Source: Streptomyces sp. CB00455 (lineage in GTDB: Bacteria > Actinomycetota > Actinomycetes > Streptomycetales > Streptomycetaceae). Taken from it: a DNA stretch of 64,000 nt. Positions 16,347 through 24,985 of this stretch are shown here, in pieces. Location of the stretch: positions 744,001-808,000 of the forward strand of contig NZ_LIVQ01000001.1 in NCBI RefSeq assembly GCF_001905445.1, written 5' to 3'. Numbering within the stretch: the first letter of the stretch is position 1; each line of letters opens with the position of its first letter. The position numbers and the translations under genes are program-made. The notes under the pieces are model-generated. The model was not told the origin of the DNA. It saw only the letters and a program-made list of their open reading frames with translations, and did no database searches.

Positions 16347-16550
16347 CAGACGCCCCCTTTCGGGCTTCCCGTCAATTCTGCCCCCTACCCGTCCCGGGGA
16401 CCCACCTCAGCGCTTCCGGCGGCCGGTGGGTCCGGCGCGGCCGGCGCTCCCGCCCGTCCGGGGACTGGCCACCGCTGCGGGCGGCGGGGATCATGAGGGG
16501 ACGCCGGGCCGCCGGGTCCCGCGCACCGCCTGCGAGTCCGGGAGATCCGT

Positions 16551-18194
16551 GTGTCCTGCGAGTCGAGTTATGCGTCGGGGGTCTGTGACGTGCCGCTGCT
16601 GGGCGACACGATCGGCGAGAACCTGGACCGTGCCGTCCGGCGGTTCCCGGAGCGGGACGCCCTGATCGACATGGCCGCCGGACGCCGGTGGACGTACGCG
16701 GAGCTGGCCGCCGACGTCGACGCCCTGGCGCTGGGCCTGCTGGACCTCGGCATCGGCAAGGGCGACCGGGTCGGCATCTGGGCCCCGAACCGCGCTGAAT
16801 GGACGCTGGTGCAGTACGCGACGGCGCGGATCGGGGCGGTCCTCGTCACCGTGAACCCGGCCTACCGCTCGCACGAACTGGAGTACGTCCTGCGGCAGTC
16901 GGGGATCCGGCTGCTCGCCGCTGCCGACCGTTTCAAGACCTCGGACTACGCGGCCATGATCGAGGAAGTGCGGCCGCGCTGTCCGGAGCTGGAGTTCGTG
17001 GTCCTGCTGGAGGGGCCGCTGTGGTCCTCGCTGCTGGAGCGCGGCCGGCGCGGCGACCCCGCGGACCTCGCCCGGGCGCAGGCCGCGCTCAGCCCGGACG
17101 ACCCGATCAACATCCAGTACACCTCGGGGACCACGGGCTTCCCCAAGGGTGCGACCCTCTCGCACCACAACATCCTCAACAACGGCTATTTCGTGGGCGA
17201 GTTGTGTCACTACACCGAGCACGACCGCGTCTGCATCCCGGTGCCCCTCTATCACTGTTTCGGCATGGTGATGGGGAACCTCGCGTGCACCAGTCACGGC
17301 GCGGCCATGGTGATCCCCGCGCCGTCGTTCGACCCGGTGGCCACGCTGGCGGCGGTGGAGGCGGAGGCGTGCACGTCGCTGTACGGGGTCCCGACGATGT
17401 TCATCGCCGAGCTGGCGGAGCCCGGCTTCGACGGGTACGACTTGTCCAGTCTGCGGACGGGGATCATGGCGGGCTCGCCCTGCCCGGTGGAGGTGATGAA
17501 GGAGGTCATCGACCGGATGGGGATGGCCGAAGTGTCCATCTGCTACGGAATGACGGAGACCTCGCCGGTGTCGACGCAGACGCGGGCGGACGACTCCGTG
17601 GAGCGCCGGGTGTCCACGGTCGGCCGGGTCGGGCCGCATCTGGAGGTGAAGGTGGTGGATCCGCAGTCGGGGAGGACGGTGGCGCGCGGGGAGCCGGGCG
17701 AGCTGTGCACCCGCGGCTACTCGGTCATGCTCGGCTACTGGGGTCAGCCCGAGCGGACCGCCGAGGCGGTCGACGCGGCGCGCTGGATGCACACGGGGGA
17801 CCTGGCGGTCATGGACGACGACGGTTACCTGAGCATCACCGGCCGCATCAAGGACATGGTCATCCGGGGCGGCGAGAACCTCTACCCCCGCGAGATCGAG
17901 GAGTTCCTCCACACCCACCCGGACGTGCTGGACGTACAGGTCATCGGCGTGCCCGACCCGAAGTACGGGGAGGAGCTGATGGCGTGGGTGCGGATGCGGG
18001 AGGGCGCGGAGCCACTGACCGCAGCGAGCGTGCGCGCGTACTGCGAGGGCCGGCTGGCCCATTTCAAGATCCCGCGGTACGTCCACGTGGTGGAGGAGTT
18101 CCCGATGACCGTCACGGGGAAGATCCGCAAGATCGAGATGCGCGAGGCGGCGGCCCGCCTGCTGGACCTGCCGTCCGACAGAGCGCAGACGTAG
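16551..18194 (+). CDS. AMP-forming acyl-CoA synthetase (FadD-like)
   Basis: A 547-residue member of the ANL adenylating superfamily that activates a fatty or other carboxylic acid to its CoA thioester through an acyl-AMP. Seen: the P-loop-like [12 protein letters not shown] around residue 189, [12 protein letters not shown], the hinge region [23 protein letters not shown], and the C-terminal catalytic Lys in TVTGKIRK. Length and motifs fit medium/long-chain fatty-acid-CoA ligases such as mycobacterial FadD35, which is the closest I can name. The start is GTG 16551 with GGGAGATCC just upstream. No beta-oxidation partner is adjacent. Confidence 0.9.
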   Translation: MSCESSYASGVCDVPLLGDTIGENLDRAVRRFPERDALIDMAAGRRWTYAELAADVDALALGLLDLGIGKGDRVGIWAPNRAEWTLVQYATARIGAVLVTVNPAYRSHELEYVLRQSGIRLLAAADRFKTSDYAAMIEEVRPRCPELEFVVLLEGPLWSSLLERGRRGDPADLARAQAALSPDDPINIQYTSGTTGFPKGATLSHHNILNNGYFVGELCHYTEHDRVCIPVPLYHCFGMVMGNLACTSHGAAMVIPAPSFDPVATLAAVEAEACTSLYGVPTMFIAELAEPGFDGYDLSSLRTGIMAGSPCPVEVMKEVIDRMGMAEVSICYGMTETSPVSTQTRADDSVERRVSTVGRVGPHLEVKVVDPQSGRTVARGEPGELCTRGYSVMLGYWGQPERTAEAVDAARWMHTGDLAVMDDDGYLSITGRIKDMVIRGGENLYPREIEEFLHTHPDVLDVQVIGVPDPKYGEELMAWVRMREGAEPLTAASVRAYCEGRLAHFKIPRYVHVVEEFPMTVTGKIRKIEMREAAARLLDLPSDRAQT

Positions 18195-18274
18195 GCGTAG
18201 GCGCAGGCGTTTTGTCCTGGCTCCGTGGGACATGGGCCGTGGGGGTCCGGTGTGCGCCTGCGGACCGGACCTGG

Positions 18275-18415
18275 GTCCCTGCCGCGCCCGGGGCAGTACC
18301 GTACGGCGGCCTCCTCGGGCTGCTCCGCGCAGGGCGCGCGGGCTCGTCCCTGCCGCGGCCGCCGGGGCAGCACCGCACGGCGGTTTCCTCAGTCGGCTTC
18401 GCGCAGGCCGGCGGC
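18275..18415. repeat. two-copy imperfect duplication, 71-bp period
   Basis: A block starting GTCCCTGCCGCG at 18275 recurs at 18346, each continuing through GGGGCAG.ACCG.ACGGCGG and a CGCGCAGG end. The second copy runs into the 3' end of the endonuclease III-like gene and includes its stop codon (18389-18391). Confidence 0.65.
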
Positions 18416-19042
18416 GGCTCCGCGGGTGAGGCCCACCCGGACGAGGGCGGCTGCCAGCCGCGGCAGCTCATCGGCGCCGACCAGGGCCGCCAGCGTTTCG
18501 GGCGTCCCCGGCAGTCCCAGCCCGGCCGCCGCTTGCAGGGCGCGGCGGTCGAAGGCCGGGCGCAGCTCGGGCCACACGCCCTGTGCCTCCCGGCAGAAGA
18601 TGTCCGCCCCCACCGGACCGATCCGCGGGATCTCCCTCAGCAGGTCCCGCACCCGGGCCGGGTCCCCGTCGGCCGCCGCCCGAAGCTGTCGCAGATCCCC
18701 GCGCCAGCGGTCGAGGAGGAGTCCCGCGCCCTCTCCGAGCGCGGTGGCCGTGCTCTCGTCGTAGCGGCGGTAGTGCGCGCGGCCGAGGGCGCGCACCCGG
18801 TCCTGGCGGCCGGCCGCGGCCATGGCCCGCGGGGTGCGCATCCCTGCCGCGGACAGCTCCCGGGCTGCGGCGACGGCGATGTCCGCCTTGATCCGGACGG
18901 AGAACAGCACACAGAGCGTCAGCAGCTGATAGAGGGGCGCGGGCATGTCGCGCAGCCGGATGCCCGCTTCCTCGGCGTGGGTCCGGCCGTATGCGTCGAG
19001 GAGTCGTCGTGTCATAGCCCGTTGGGAGGTGTCCGCTGCCAC
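18389..19042 (-). CDS. endonuclease III-like HhH-GPD protein, atypical
   Basis: A 217-residue helix-hairpin-helix DNA-repair-like protein. LLTLCVLFSVRIKADIAVAAARELSAAGMRTPRAMAA is the early family region, and REIPRIGPVGADIF is the hairpin. In E. coli Nth the hairpin reads LPGVGRKTA with the catalytic Lys; here that position is Val. The downstream Asp appears kept in PAFDRRAL. The four C-terminal cysteines that bind the iron-sulfur cluster are missing. It may be a monofunctional glycosylase, a structural DNA binder or inactive. Shortened C-terminus; 3' end overlaps a duplicated block. Start ATG 19042; no operon partner. Confidence 0.75.
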   Translation of the reverse strand: MAADTSQRAMTRRLLDAYGRTHAEEAGIRLRDMPAPLYQLLTLCVLFSVRIKADIAVAAARELSAAGMRTPRAMAAAGRQDRVRALGRAHYRRYDESTATALGEGAGLLLDRWRGDLRQLRAAADGDPARVRDLLREIPRIGPVGADIFCREAQGVWPELRPAFDRRALQAAAGLGLPGTPETLAALVGADELPRLAAALVRVGLTRGAAAGLREAD

Positions 19043-19528
19043 GTCACGAGCCTAAGGGTTGCCCCGTGATCCCCGGGGCGGGCGCACGACGCCGGATTCG
19101 GCACCTCGCCGCGTTGTTTCGGAACGCCCGAATACGCCCGGTACGGGGCGCCCTCCGCCGTGCGCCGACCCACCGGGGATCATGGGACGGCCCTTGGGCC
19201 CTGTGGTGACGAGTCCCGCCCGGTCCGCGCTGCCCGGCACCGCACCTCCCGTCAGGGAGGCTACCGCTGGGAGGTGCCCCCGGTGTCGTCGGAGCACCCC
19301 GAGTCACGTCCGGTCGTCGCGAGCTCCTGCGCCTCGGGGTGTGCAGGCCGGATCAGCCCGCCCCGGGCCGGGGCCCCGCCCGGCCTGGCTCGGCCCGCCT
19401 CGGCCCGGGAGATACCCCCAGGGGTGTTCGGCCGGGGTGCGGGACACGGCGCGGATGGGGGGCCATCATCGTGTCGCCCGGTACACGCACGCGGCGCGGC
19501 CGGTGGGAGGGAGGCGGACGTCCGGACC
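19043..19528. other. intergenic stretch with alternative hairpins
   Basis: About 486 bp between divergent genes, with no convincing reading frame. GCACCTCCC at 19242-19250 can pair with GGGAGGTGC at 19269-19277, or its CCTCCC with the closer GGGAGG at 19255-19260. The two foldings exclude each other, which would suit a leader of the methyltransferase gene, but could be chance in GC-rich DNA. Confidence 0.4.
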
Positions 19529-20380
19529 ATGACCGAGGACCGGTACGACAGCTGGGCCGCCGGGGAGGCGTACGAGCGGTACATGGGCCGGTGGAGCCGT
19601 CCGCTGGCCGGCCGGTTCGTGGCGTGGCTCGATCCGGGGGACGGGGGTCGGTGGCTGGACGCGGGGTGCGGCACCGGGGCCCTGACCGCGGCGCTGGCCG
19701 CGCCGCCGGCCCCCGGGGCCGGGCCCCGGGAGGTGGTGGGGCTGGAGCGCTCCCCCGCCTACGCGGCTTTCGCCGCCTCGGCGCACGGCGCCCCGGGTGC
19801 GCCGTGCGTGGTGGGCGACGCACAGGCGCTGCCCTTCGCCGACGGGGCCTGCGACGGCGTGGTCAGCGGGCTGGTGCTCAACTTCCTGCCCGAGCCCGGG
19901 CGGGCGGTCGCCGAGGCGGTCCGGGTCGTACGGGCCGGTGGAACGGTCGCCGCCTACGTATGGGACTACGCCGGGGGCATGGAGCTCCTGCGGTACTTCT
20001 GGGAGGCGGCCACGGCGGTGGACGCCTCGGCCCTGCCGCTGGACGAGGGCCGCAGGTTCCCGCTGTGCCGGCCGGAGCCGCTGCGGGCACTGTGGGAGGA
20101 GGCCGGGCTGGCTGACGTGGAGGTGGCCGCGCTGGGGGTGGGCACCGTGTTCGGCGGCTTCGCGGACCTCTGGGAGCCGTTCCTGGCCGGCCAGGGGCCC
20201 GCGCCCGGTTACGTCGCCTCCCTCGCCTCGCCCGGCCGCGACCGGCTGCGGGAGCGCCTGCGCGCCTCCCTGCCGGTCGCGCAGGACGGTTCGATCGCCC
20301 TGCGCGCCCGCGCCTGGGCGGTCCGAGGCCGCCGGCCACCGGCCGCCCCGCCACCGCCTGACGGAGCGGCCGGCGTCTGA
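19529..20380 (+). CDS. class I SAM-dependent methyltransferase
   Basis: A 283-residue soluble enzyme. WLDAGCGTGALTAAL is the SAM-binding glycine loop (motif I), VGLERSPAYAAFA the acidic strand that holds the ribose, DAQALPFADGACDGVVSGLVLNFL the motif II/III region, and EAVRVVRAGGTVAAYVWDY the following strand, as in the UbiE/Methyltransf_11 group. The acceptor is unknown. ATG 19529 gives MTEDRYDSWAAGEAYERYMGRWSRPLA, a normal N-terminus for this group; GGGAGGGAGG is 15-20 nt upstream, a little far. The last residues fall in a 19-bp tandem repeat that also supplies the stop codon. Confidence 0.88.
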   Translation: MTEDRYDSWAAGEAYERYMGRWSRPLAGRFVAWLDPGDGGRWLDAGCGTGALTAALAAPPAPGAGPREVVGLERSPAYAAFAASAHGAPGAPCVVGDAQALPFADGACDGVVSGLVLNFLPEPGRAVAEAVRVVRAGGTVAAYVWDYAGGMELLRYFWEAATAVDASALPLDEGRRFPLCRPEPLRALWEEAGLADVEVAALGVGTVFGGFADLWEPFLAGQGPAPGYVASLASPGRDRLRERLRASLPVAQDGSIALRARAWAVRGRRPPAAPPPPDGAAGV

Positions 20381-20433
20381 CGGACCGGCCACAGTCTGAC
20401 GGGCCGGCCAGCGCCTGACGGATTGGCCGCCGC
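20358..20433. repeat. four 19-bp tandem repeats spanning a stop codon
   Basis: Units begin CTGACGG at 20358, 20377, 20396 and 20415, most continuing with CCGGCC. The methyltransferase stop TGA (20378-20380) is in unit two. Confidence 0.8.
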
Positions 20434-20505
20434 CCGGGGCCTGCCGGCGCCCGAGGCCCGCGCCGCCCGGGTCTCGACGGGTGACCCCGGAGGCCTGTCG
20501 GGTCC

Positions 20506-20600
20506 GGAGGTCGCCCGCGGTCCCCGAGGTCGCCCGAAGTCCCCGAGGTCGCCCGAGGTCGCCCGAGGTCCCCGAGGTCGCCCGAGGTCGCCCGAGGTCA
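20506..20600. repeat. array of 9-10-bp repeats at the peroxiredoxin gene end
   Basis: About ten imperfect units of CGCCCGAGGT or CCCCGAGGT. The last unit touches the stop codon of the minus-strand peroxiredoxin gene (20598-20600). Confidence 0.8.
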
Positions 20601-21083
20601 GCGTGCGCCGGCGGTGGCGAGTTGTTCGGCCAGGACCTTGGCGGCGGGGAAGGTCGCACCGAGAGTGCCCACGCGCTTCCAGTGCAGCCTGCCGTCCGGC
20701 GCGACGATGAAGACGGAGCGGCGCAGGCCGATGAGGGGCGCGTCGATGCCGAAGGCACGGGCGACGCTCCGCTCCGCGTCGGCGAGCAGCGGTATCCGCA
20801 GCCCCCGCTCGCGGGCGAACCGCTCGTGGCTGTCGACATCCTGCGGGCTGATGCCCCAGACGGTGGCGCCGCAGGACCGGAGGTCTTCGAGCCCGTCCGA
20901 GTAGGAGCACAACTGCGCCGTGCAGACGGGGGTGTTGTCCCCGGGGTAGAAGGCCAGCACCACCGGCTTCCCCCGCTGCTCCCGGAGGCTGTAGTCCCCC
21001 CGCTCGAAGCGGTCCTCCGTGAGGCAGCCTCCGGGCAGGGAGAAGTCGCCGATGATGTCGCCCACTGCGGGGGTGCGGCCCAT
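20598..21083 (-). CDS. BCP/PrxQ-type peroxiredoxin
   Basis: A 161-residue thiol peroxidase that reduces hydrogen peroxide and organic peroxides. VVLAFYPGDNTPVCTAQLCSY holds the peroxidatic Cys in the P-x-x-x-T/S-x-x-C context and a second Cys five residues on, the spacing of atypical two-Cys BCP enzymes. Then RSVFIVAPDGRLHWKRVG. The ending LAEQLATAGAR is normal, so the repeat array after it does not truncate the protein. ATG 21083 follows a gap that could carry AAGGAACG. It stands alone, between the methyltransferase and the sigma/anti-sigma pair. Confidence 0.92.
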   Translation of the reverse strand: MGRTPAVGDIIGDFSLPGGCLTEDRFERGDYSLREQRGKPVVLAFYPGDNTPVCTAQLCSYSDGLEDLRSCGATVWGISPQDVDSHERFARERGLRIPLLADAERSVARAFGIDAPLIGLRRSVFIVAPDGRLHWKRVGTLGATFPAAKVLAEQLATAGAR

Positions 21084-21156
21084 GGAGTCGTTCCTTCGGT
21101 AGCGGTAGCGGTGGCAGGTGGTGGGAGCACCGAGTCTGCCCTACTTGCGCGCGGGC

Positions 21157-21903
21157 TCACGCGGGAAGGTTCAGGAGCATCAGCGGCGCGGTGGTGGGCC
21201 GGGGGGAGCCGCCCGCCGGTTCGAGGGTCAGGCCGACCGCGCGAGCCCGGCCGGGGTCTCCGTCCATGAGGACGGCTCCGTCGTGCCGCAGCAAGCCGGC
21301 CGGGCGCATGGTGCCGTGGTCGTCGAACCACAACTGGTAGGCCTTGCCGGCGGGGGCGGCCGGCATGCCGGACCCCACGAAGACCGACTTGTTCAGCCGC
21401 GCCGAGGTCACCACGGAGGCGGCGGCGCCGCCGCTGGTGCGGCCGTGCACCGTCCGGGCGTCCGGGGCGGCCATGACGGCGGCCAGGTCCCGGACCTGGC
21501 GCTCGGCGTGCCGGGCCGCCAGCCGGGCCTGGTCCGCCTGCTGGTGCTGCCAGGCGGCCAGCCCGCCGAAGGCCGTCGCGGCGGCGACGCAGGCCGCGAT
21601 GACGAACGGCCCCGTCCGGCGCGTCAGGACCGCGGCCAGCCTGGCCGGTTTGGCCGCCCGGGTGTGCGGGGGGAGGCGGCGGACGGTGTCGATGCGGCGC
21701 AGGACCGTCTGCTTCATCCCCGGCGGCGCAGGCACGGCGACGGCTGCCGCCAGCCGGGCGGAGGTCGCCGCGAAGCCCGCCACCTCCTGGAGGCAGGAGG
21801 CGCAGTGCGCCAAGTGCGCGCTGAAGGCCTCGTGTTCCTCGCCGGTGAGTGCGTCGAGGGCGTACGCGCCGGTGAGGGTGTGCAGGTCCGCTTCGTGCTT
21901 CAT
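21157..21903 (-). CDS. anti-sigma-K factor (RskA-like)
   Basis: A 248-residue single-pass membrane protein that should hold the upstream-encoded sigma factor inactive. N-terminal HTLTGAYALDALTGEEHEAFSAHLAHCASC is the zinc-type anti-sigma domain with the HxxxCxxC pattern; a membrane segment FVIAACVAAATAFGGLAAW is near residues 100-120; the extracytoplasmic part is an RskA domain ending AYQLWFDDHGTMRPAGLL and VGLTLEPAGGSPRPT. Its ATG overlaps the sigma stop (ATGA), so the two are co-translated. In the known system, regulated proteolysis of RskA releases SigK in response to redox change; the trigger here is unknown. Confidence 0.9.
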   Translation of the reverse strand: MKHEADLHTLTGAYALDALTGEEHEAFSAHLAHCASCLQEVAGFAATSARLAAAVAVPAPPGMKQTVLRRIDTVRRLPPHTRAAKPARLAAVLTRRTGPFVIAACVAAATAFGGLAAWQHQQADQARLAARHAERQVRDLAAVMAAPDARTVHGRTSGGAAASVVTSARLNKSVFVGSGMPAAPAGKAYQLWFDDHGTMRPAGLLRHDGAVLMDGDPGRARAVGLTLEPAGGSPRPTTAPLMLLNLPA

Positions 21904-22484
21904 GTGGTCACCCCCATGCAGTCGCGCAGCCGGATGAGTCCGTCGCGCATACGGGTCTTGATGGTGGGGAGCGGGGTCCCCAGCGTTTCCGCGACCTCGC
22001 GGTAGGTCAGGCCCTGGTAGTAGGCGAGCGTGACGGCCTCGCGCTGCAGCTCGGTCAGACCGCCCATGCAGCGGCGCACCTGCTCCCCCTCCAGGCGCTT
22101 CTCCACCTGCTCGACGACCTCGTCGTAGGGCCGCTGCCCGTCCCGTACGGCCGTGTCGTGGTCGCGGTTCGCGGCGGCCTGGGCGGAACGGACCCGGTCG
22201 ATGGCGCGGCGGTGGGCGATGGTGGCCGCCCACGTCATGACGGAACCCTGCTCGGGGCGGTAGCGGGCGGCCTGGCGCCACAGGTCGATCATCACCTCCT
22301 GCGCCACCTCCTCCGACTGCGCGCGGTCCCGTACGACGCGTAGCGCGATCCCGAAGACGGTGCCGGCGACGGCGTCGTAGAGGGTGGCGAAAGCGTCCTT
22401 GTCGCCGCGGGCCACCAGCTCCATCACCTCCTCCAGCCCGGGGCCGGCGGAGCTGTGGCCGGCGAACGGCAGGGGCTGCCTCAC
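21900..22484 (-). CDS. ECF sigma factor, SigK-like
   Basis: A 194-residue extracytoplasmic-function sigma factor. Region 2: LVARGDKDAFATLYDAVAGTVFGIALRVVRDRAQSEEVAQEVMIDLWRQAARY (quoted in part), with MTWAATIAHRRAIDRVR as the -10-recognising part. Region 4: LTELQREAVTLAYYQGLTYREVAETLGTPLPTIKTRMRDGLIRLRDCM. I chose GTG 22484 because AAGGAG lies 5 nt before it; the open frame runs to 22556 without a better site. It is the partner of the overlapping anti-sigma gene. Such pairs usually control their own promoter and a small redox-related regulon; the peroxiredoxin gene downstream could be a member, which is inference. Confidence 0.9.
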   Translation of the reverse strand: MRQPLPFAGHSSAGPGLEEVMELVARGDKDAFATLYDAVAGTVFGIALRVVRDRAQSEEVAQEVMIDLWRQAARYRPEQGSVMTWAATIAHRRAIDRVRSAQAAANRDHDTAVRDGQRPYDEVVEQVEKRLEGEQVRRCMGGLTELQREAVTLAYYQGLTYREVAETLGTPLPTIKTRMRDGLIRLRDCMGVTT

Positions 22485-22888
22485 GGGCACTCCTTCCCGA
22501 ACTGCGGTACCGGGCGCCGCGCCGCGGCGGCGAGGTGCCCGCGGTCGTGGATCCATCGCATGAGCAGTCCTTCACTGACGAAAGGACCGGCCCCCTGGTG
22601 CCGGTGGGGCCGGCCGCGGGCTCGCTTCGGTGCGGTCCTGCCCTTGCTTCGGAGCGGGCGCGCGGACGGATTGGTCCGCCGGCCAGAACGCGAGCACCGA
22701 GGGAGGGAGGTGCCCCGCCAGGATGCGCCGGCGCTGTCGGCGGCTCGGTGCGGCGGCTTCGTCGCCCCGCACCCTCCATCGGGCGGGCGGGGCTCCCGGT
22801 TGTGGCAGCGCCTCCCGCACGGCCCCGCATGCGGGGTGATCGGGCCGGGGGTATGAATGGAGGACCAGCGGCATGATCGGAGTCGAGC
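22485..22888. other. intergenic region, promoters of two divergent genes
   Basis: About 404 bp upstream of the sigma factor and SHOCT genes. GTCCTT (22567-22572) pairs with AAGGAC (22582-22587), a small inverted repeat. No convincing frame, RNA gene or palindromic operator otherwise. GGAGTCGAGC precedes the SHOCT gene start. Confidence 0.45.
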
Positions 22889-23290
22889 ATGGACGACTAC
22901 CCGCTTCTCAACCTGTTCTGGACGATGTTGTGGATCTTCCTCTGGGTCATGTGGTTCTTCCTGCTCTTCAAGGTCATCACGGACATCTTCCGTGACCCGG
23001 GCCTCAACGGCTGGGCGAAGGCGGCATGGCTGATCGTGATCCTCCTGCTGCCGTACCTCGGTGTGCTCATCTACCTCATCGTGCGCGGCAGCAGCATGCA
23101 CGAGCGGGACGCGAGGCAGCTCAAGGCCCAGGAGGAGTCCTTCCGGCAGTACGTCCAGAGCGCGGCCGGCACCGGCACGGGCACCGGTGCCAGTCCGGCG
23201 GAGGAACTGCACCGGCTCTCCGCGCTCAAAGACAAGGGCGACATCACTGCGGAGGAGTACGAGCGCGCCAAGGCCAAGGTCCTGGCCTGA
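22889..23290 (+). CDS. small membrane protein with SHOCT domain
   Basis: A 133-residue protein with two membrane segments (NLFWTMLWIFLWVMWFFLLF; AAWLIVILLLPYLGVLIYL), which together resemble the phospholipase D N-terminal membrane domain. A Gly/Thr stretch GTGTGTGA follows, then the C-terminal SHOCT motif EELHRLSALKDKGDITAEEYERAKAKVLA (quoted in part). SHOCT is thought to mediate oligomerisation or a peripheral role; no activity is known. ATG 22889 follows GGAGTCGAGC. The stop is 11 bp from the convergent DUF2254 gene. Confidence 0.88.
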   Translation: MDDYPLLNLFWTMLWIFLWVMWFFLLFKVITDIFRDPGLNGWAKAAWLIVILLLPYLGVLIYLIVRGSSMHERDARQLKAQEESFRQYVQSAAGTGTGTGASPAEELHRLSALKDKGDITAEEYERAKAKVLA

Positions 23291-23301
23291 GGCAGGCGCT
23301 G

Positions 23302-24579
23302 CTAACGGCCTTCGGAGGCCGCCCAGACGAGCGGGTAGGCAGCGTTTCCCGCCCCGTCGGCCCAGTGCAGCCGCTCCTCCAGGACGGCACGCCGGCCGGG
23401 CGGGCTCTGCTCGGCCAGCCGGGCCAGCAGGGTGCGCAGGCGGCGCAGGGCCATCGGGGAGCCGGCGGCGGCGAAGAGGAGTTCGTCGAGGGCGGTGCGG
23501 ACGTACCGGTCCCAGTCGGGCAGCGGAACGGTCAGCCTCGTCCGGCCCGTCCCGTCGGTGAACCGGCCGACTTCCAGATCGCGGCCGGCGAGCCGTCCCA
23601 GCAGGTCCTCCATACGGTCCATGCTCTCCACCGCCGTGGCCGGGTCGTTCACGGCCGGGGACAGTGCCCGCAAGGCGATGTCGGCCAGGAGGCGCAGCGG
23701 CAGCTCGGGATCCTGGTCGAAGGTGCGCTCGACGCCGGTCACCATGGTGTCGCGCAGTGCCGTGTCCGGCATCGGGCCGCCCGTGACGTCGACGAGGGGC
23801 CGGCCCTGCCAGAGGGTCGTCCCCGGGGCCGCCCGGAACGCGAGCGTGCAGTCGTGCTCCTGCGCCGTGCGGATGAGCGAGCGGGCGTCGATCTGCTGGA
23901 GCACGGCGGACGGCCCGGACCACCGGACCGTGACGACCGCCGCCGACGGGGCCGGGGTCTGGGGGGCCGGCGCGGCGGGCGCCCGGCCCGGATCGTACGG
24001 CCGCACGTACAGCGCGTCGAAGAGCCGGTGCGCCCGGGTGACGATGGCGGTCAGGGAGTGGGCGAGCTGGATCGAGCTGAAGGCCCTCATCTGGAGCGTC
24101 CGCATCAGAGCGAGGGCGACCAGCGCGAGGATCATGGCGGCGCAGGGCACGAGCACGGAGACGGTGCCGCGGGTCCCGATGGTGAGACCGGCCGTGATGG
24201 TGAAGACGAACACCCCGACGGTGAAGGCGAAGGTGCGCCAGACGATCGGCTCGTCCCGGAAGAGCCCGAGGCGGGGCGTGAAGGTGCTGGCGGAGAACTG
24301 CACCACCAGGAACAGCATGGAGTAGATGATGCTGACCAGGCTGATGACGCCGAAGCCGAGGGTGAACAGCAGGCTGACCACCCGTCCGGCGTTCACCTGC
24401 GGTCCCCCCGTGATGAGCGGTGCCGGCAGGCCCAGCCCCAGCCCGGCGAGGGCGCAGACGAGCTGTGACAGGTCCCGGCGCACGGCACGCGTGCGGCCAT
24501 GGAACAGCGGGCTCCGCCCGACCCGCCGCCGCTTCCGGGCGGAGGCGTGCCGCCCGGGATCCTCGGCCGCGCCGGACAT
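23302..24579 (-). CDS. DUF2254 family membrane protein
   Basis: A 425-residue protein. The N-terminal half carries four membrane segments (LVCALAGLGLGLPAPL; LLFTLGFGVISLVSIIYSMLFLVV; TFAFTVGVFVFTITAGLTI; VLVPCAAMILALVALALM), with the DUF2254-typical VQFSASTFTPRLGLFRDEPIVW loop (in part). The C-terminal soluble half has LRLLADIALRALSPAVNDPATAVESMDRMEDLL. Function unknown; it is predicted in the cytoplasmic membrane. It stands alone, converging on the SHOCT gene. Confidence 0.85.
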   Translation of the reverse strand: MSGAAEDPGRHASARKRRRVGRSPLFHGRTRAVRRDLSQLVCALAGLGLGLPAPLITGGPQVNAGRVVSLLFTLGFGVISLVSIIYSMLFLVVQFSASTFTPRLGLFRDEPIVWRTFAFTVGVFVFTITAGLTIGTRGTVSVLVPCAAMILALVALALMRTLQMRAFSSIQLAHSLTAIVTRAHRLFDALYVRPYDPGRAPAAPAPQTPAPSAAVVTVRWSGPSAVLQQIDARSLIRTAQEHDCTLAFRAAPGTTLWQGRPLVDVTGGPMPDTALRDTMVTGVERTFDQDPELPLRLLADIALRALSPAVNDPATAVESMDRMEDLLGRLAGRDLEVGRFTDGTGRTRLTVPLPDWDRYVRTALDELLFAAAGSPMALRRLRTLLARLAEQSPPGRRAVLEERLHWADGAGNAAYPLVWAASEGR

Positions 24580-24985
24580 CCGGCCTCCTCACCGGTCCCG
24601 GCGGACGCGGGCCCGGCTGGAGATGCAACCACGGGAGCGGACGGAGCGGGCGGCGCAATGCCGCACGGGCCCGCAGGGGCCGCCGGACGGCGGTGGCGGC
24701 TGCGGCCGAACGGGGGCCCGCCGCACGGAGGGTACGGACGGGTGGGGGGCGCGGCGACCGTACGGCGGGCCCCGGCGTTCGTACGGCGGGCGTTCGTACG
24801 GCGGGCGGCAGGCGGCAGGCGGCAGGCGGCGGGCAGGGGCTACGAGCCTCGGCAGGCGGCGGCCCGGTGTGCCCGGGCCGATCGGGTGACGTGCGGGCGC
24901 GGTCGGACGCCCCTCACGACGGGCCTGGCTAGCGTGGGCGCGTCGTCCTCGTCCACGCGTCCCCGAGACCCCGCGGAGCAGGTCC
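24580..24985. other. intergenic region with short repeats
   Basis: About 406 bp between divergent genes. GTACGGCGGGC occurs three times and GGCAGGC several times in tandem between about 24769 and 24835. No coding frame is convincing. A promoter for the YceI gene should lie near the AT-poorest-to-AT-richer step around 24920-24960 (GGCTAGCGT is a possible -10 at about 24927). Confidence 0.45.

Noticed and set aside
19242..19300. Cobalamin or SAM riboswitch before the methyltransferase
   Set aside because: Only a vague GGGAGGTGCC resemblance; the conserved boxes of known riboswitches are not present.
20506..20600. Repeat array as a possible CRISPR
   Set aside because: Units are only 9-10 bp, contiguous without spacers, and there are no cas genes.
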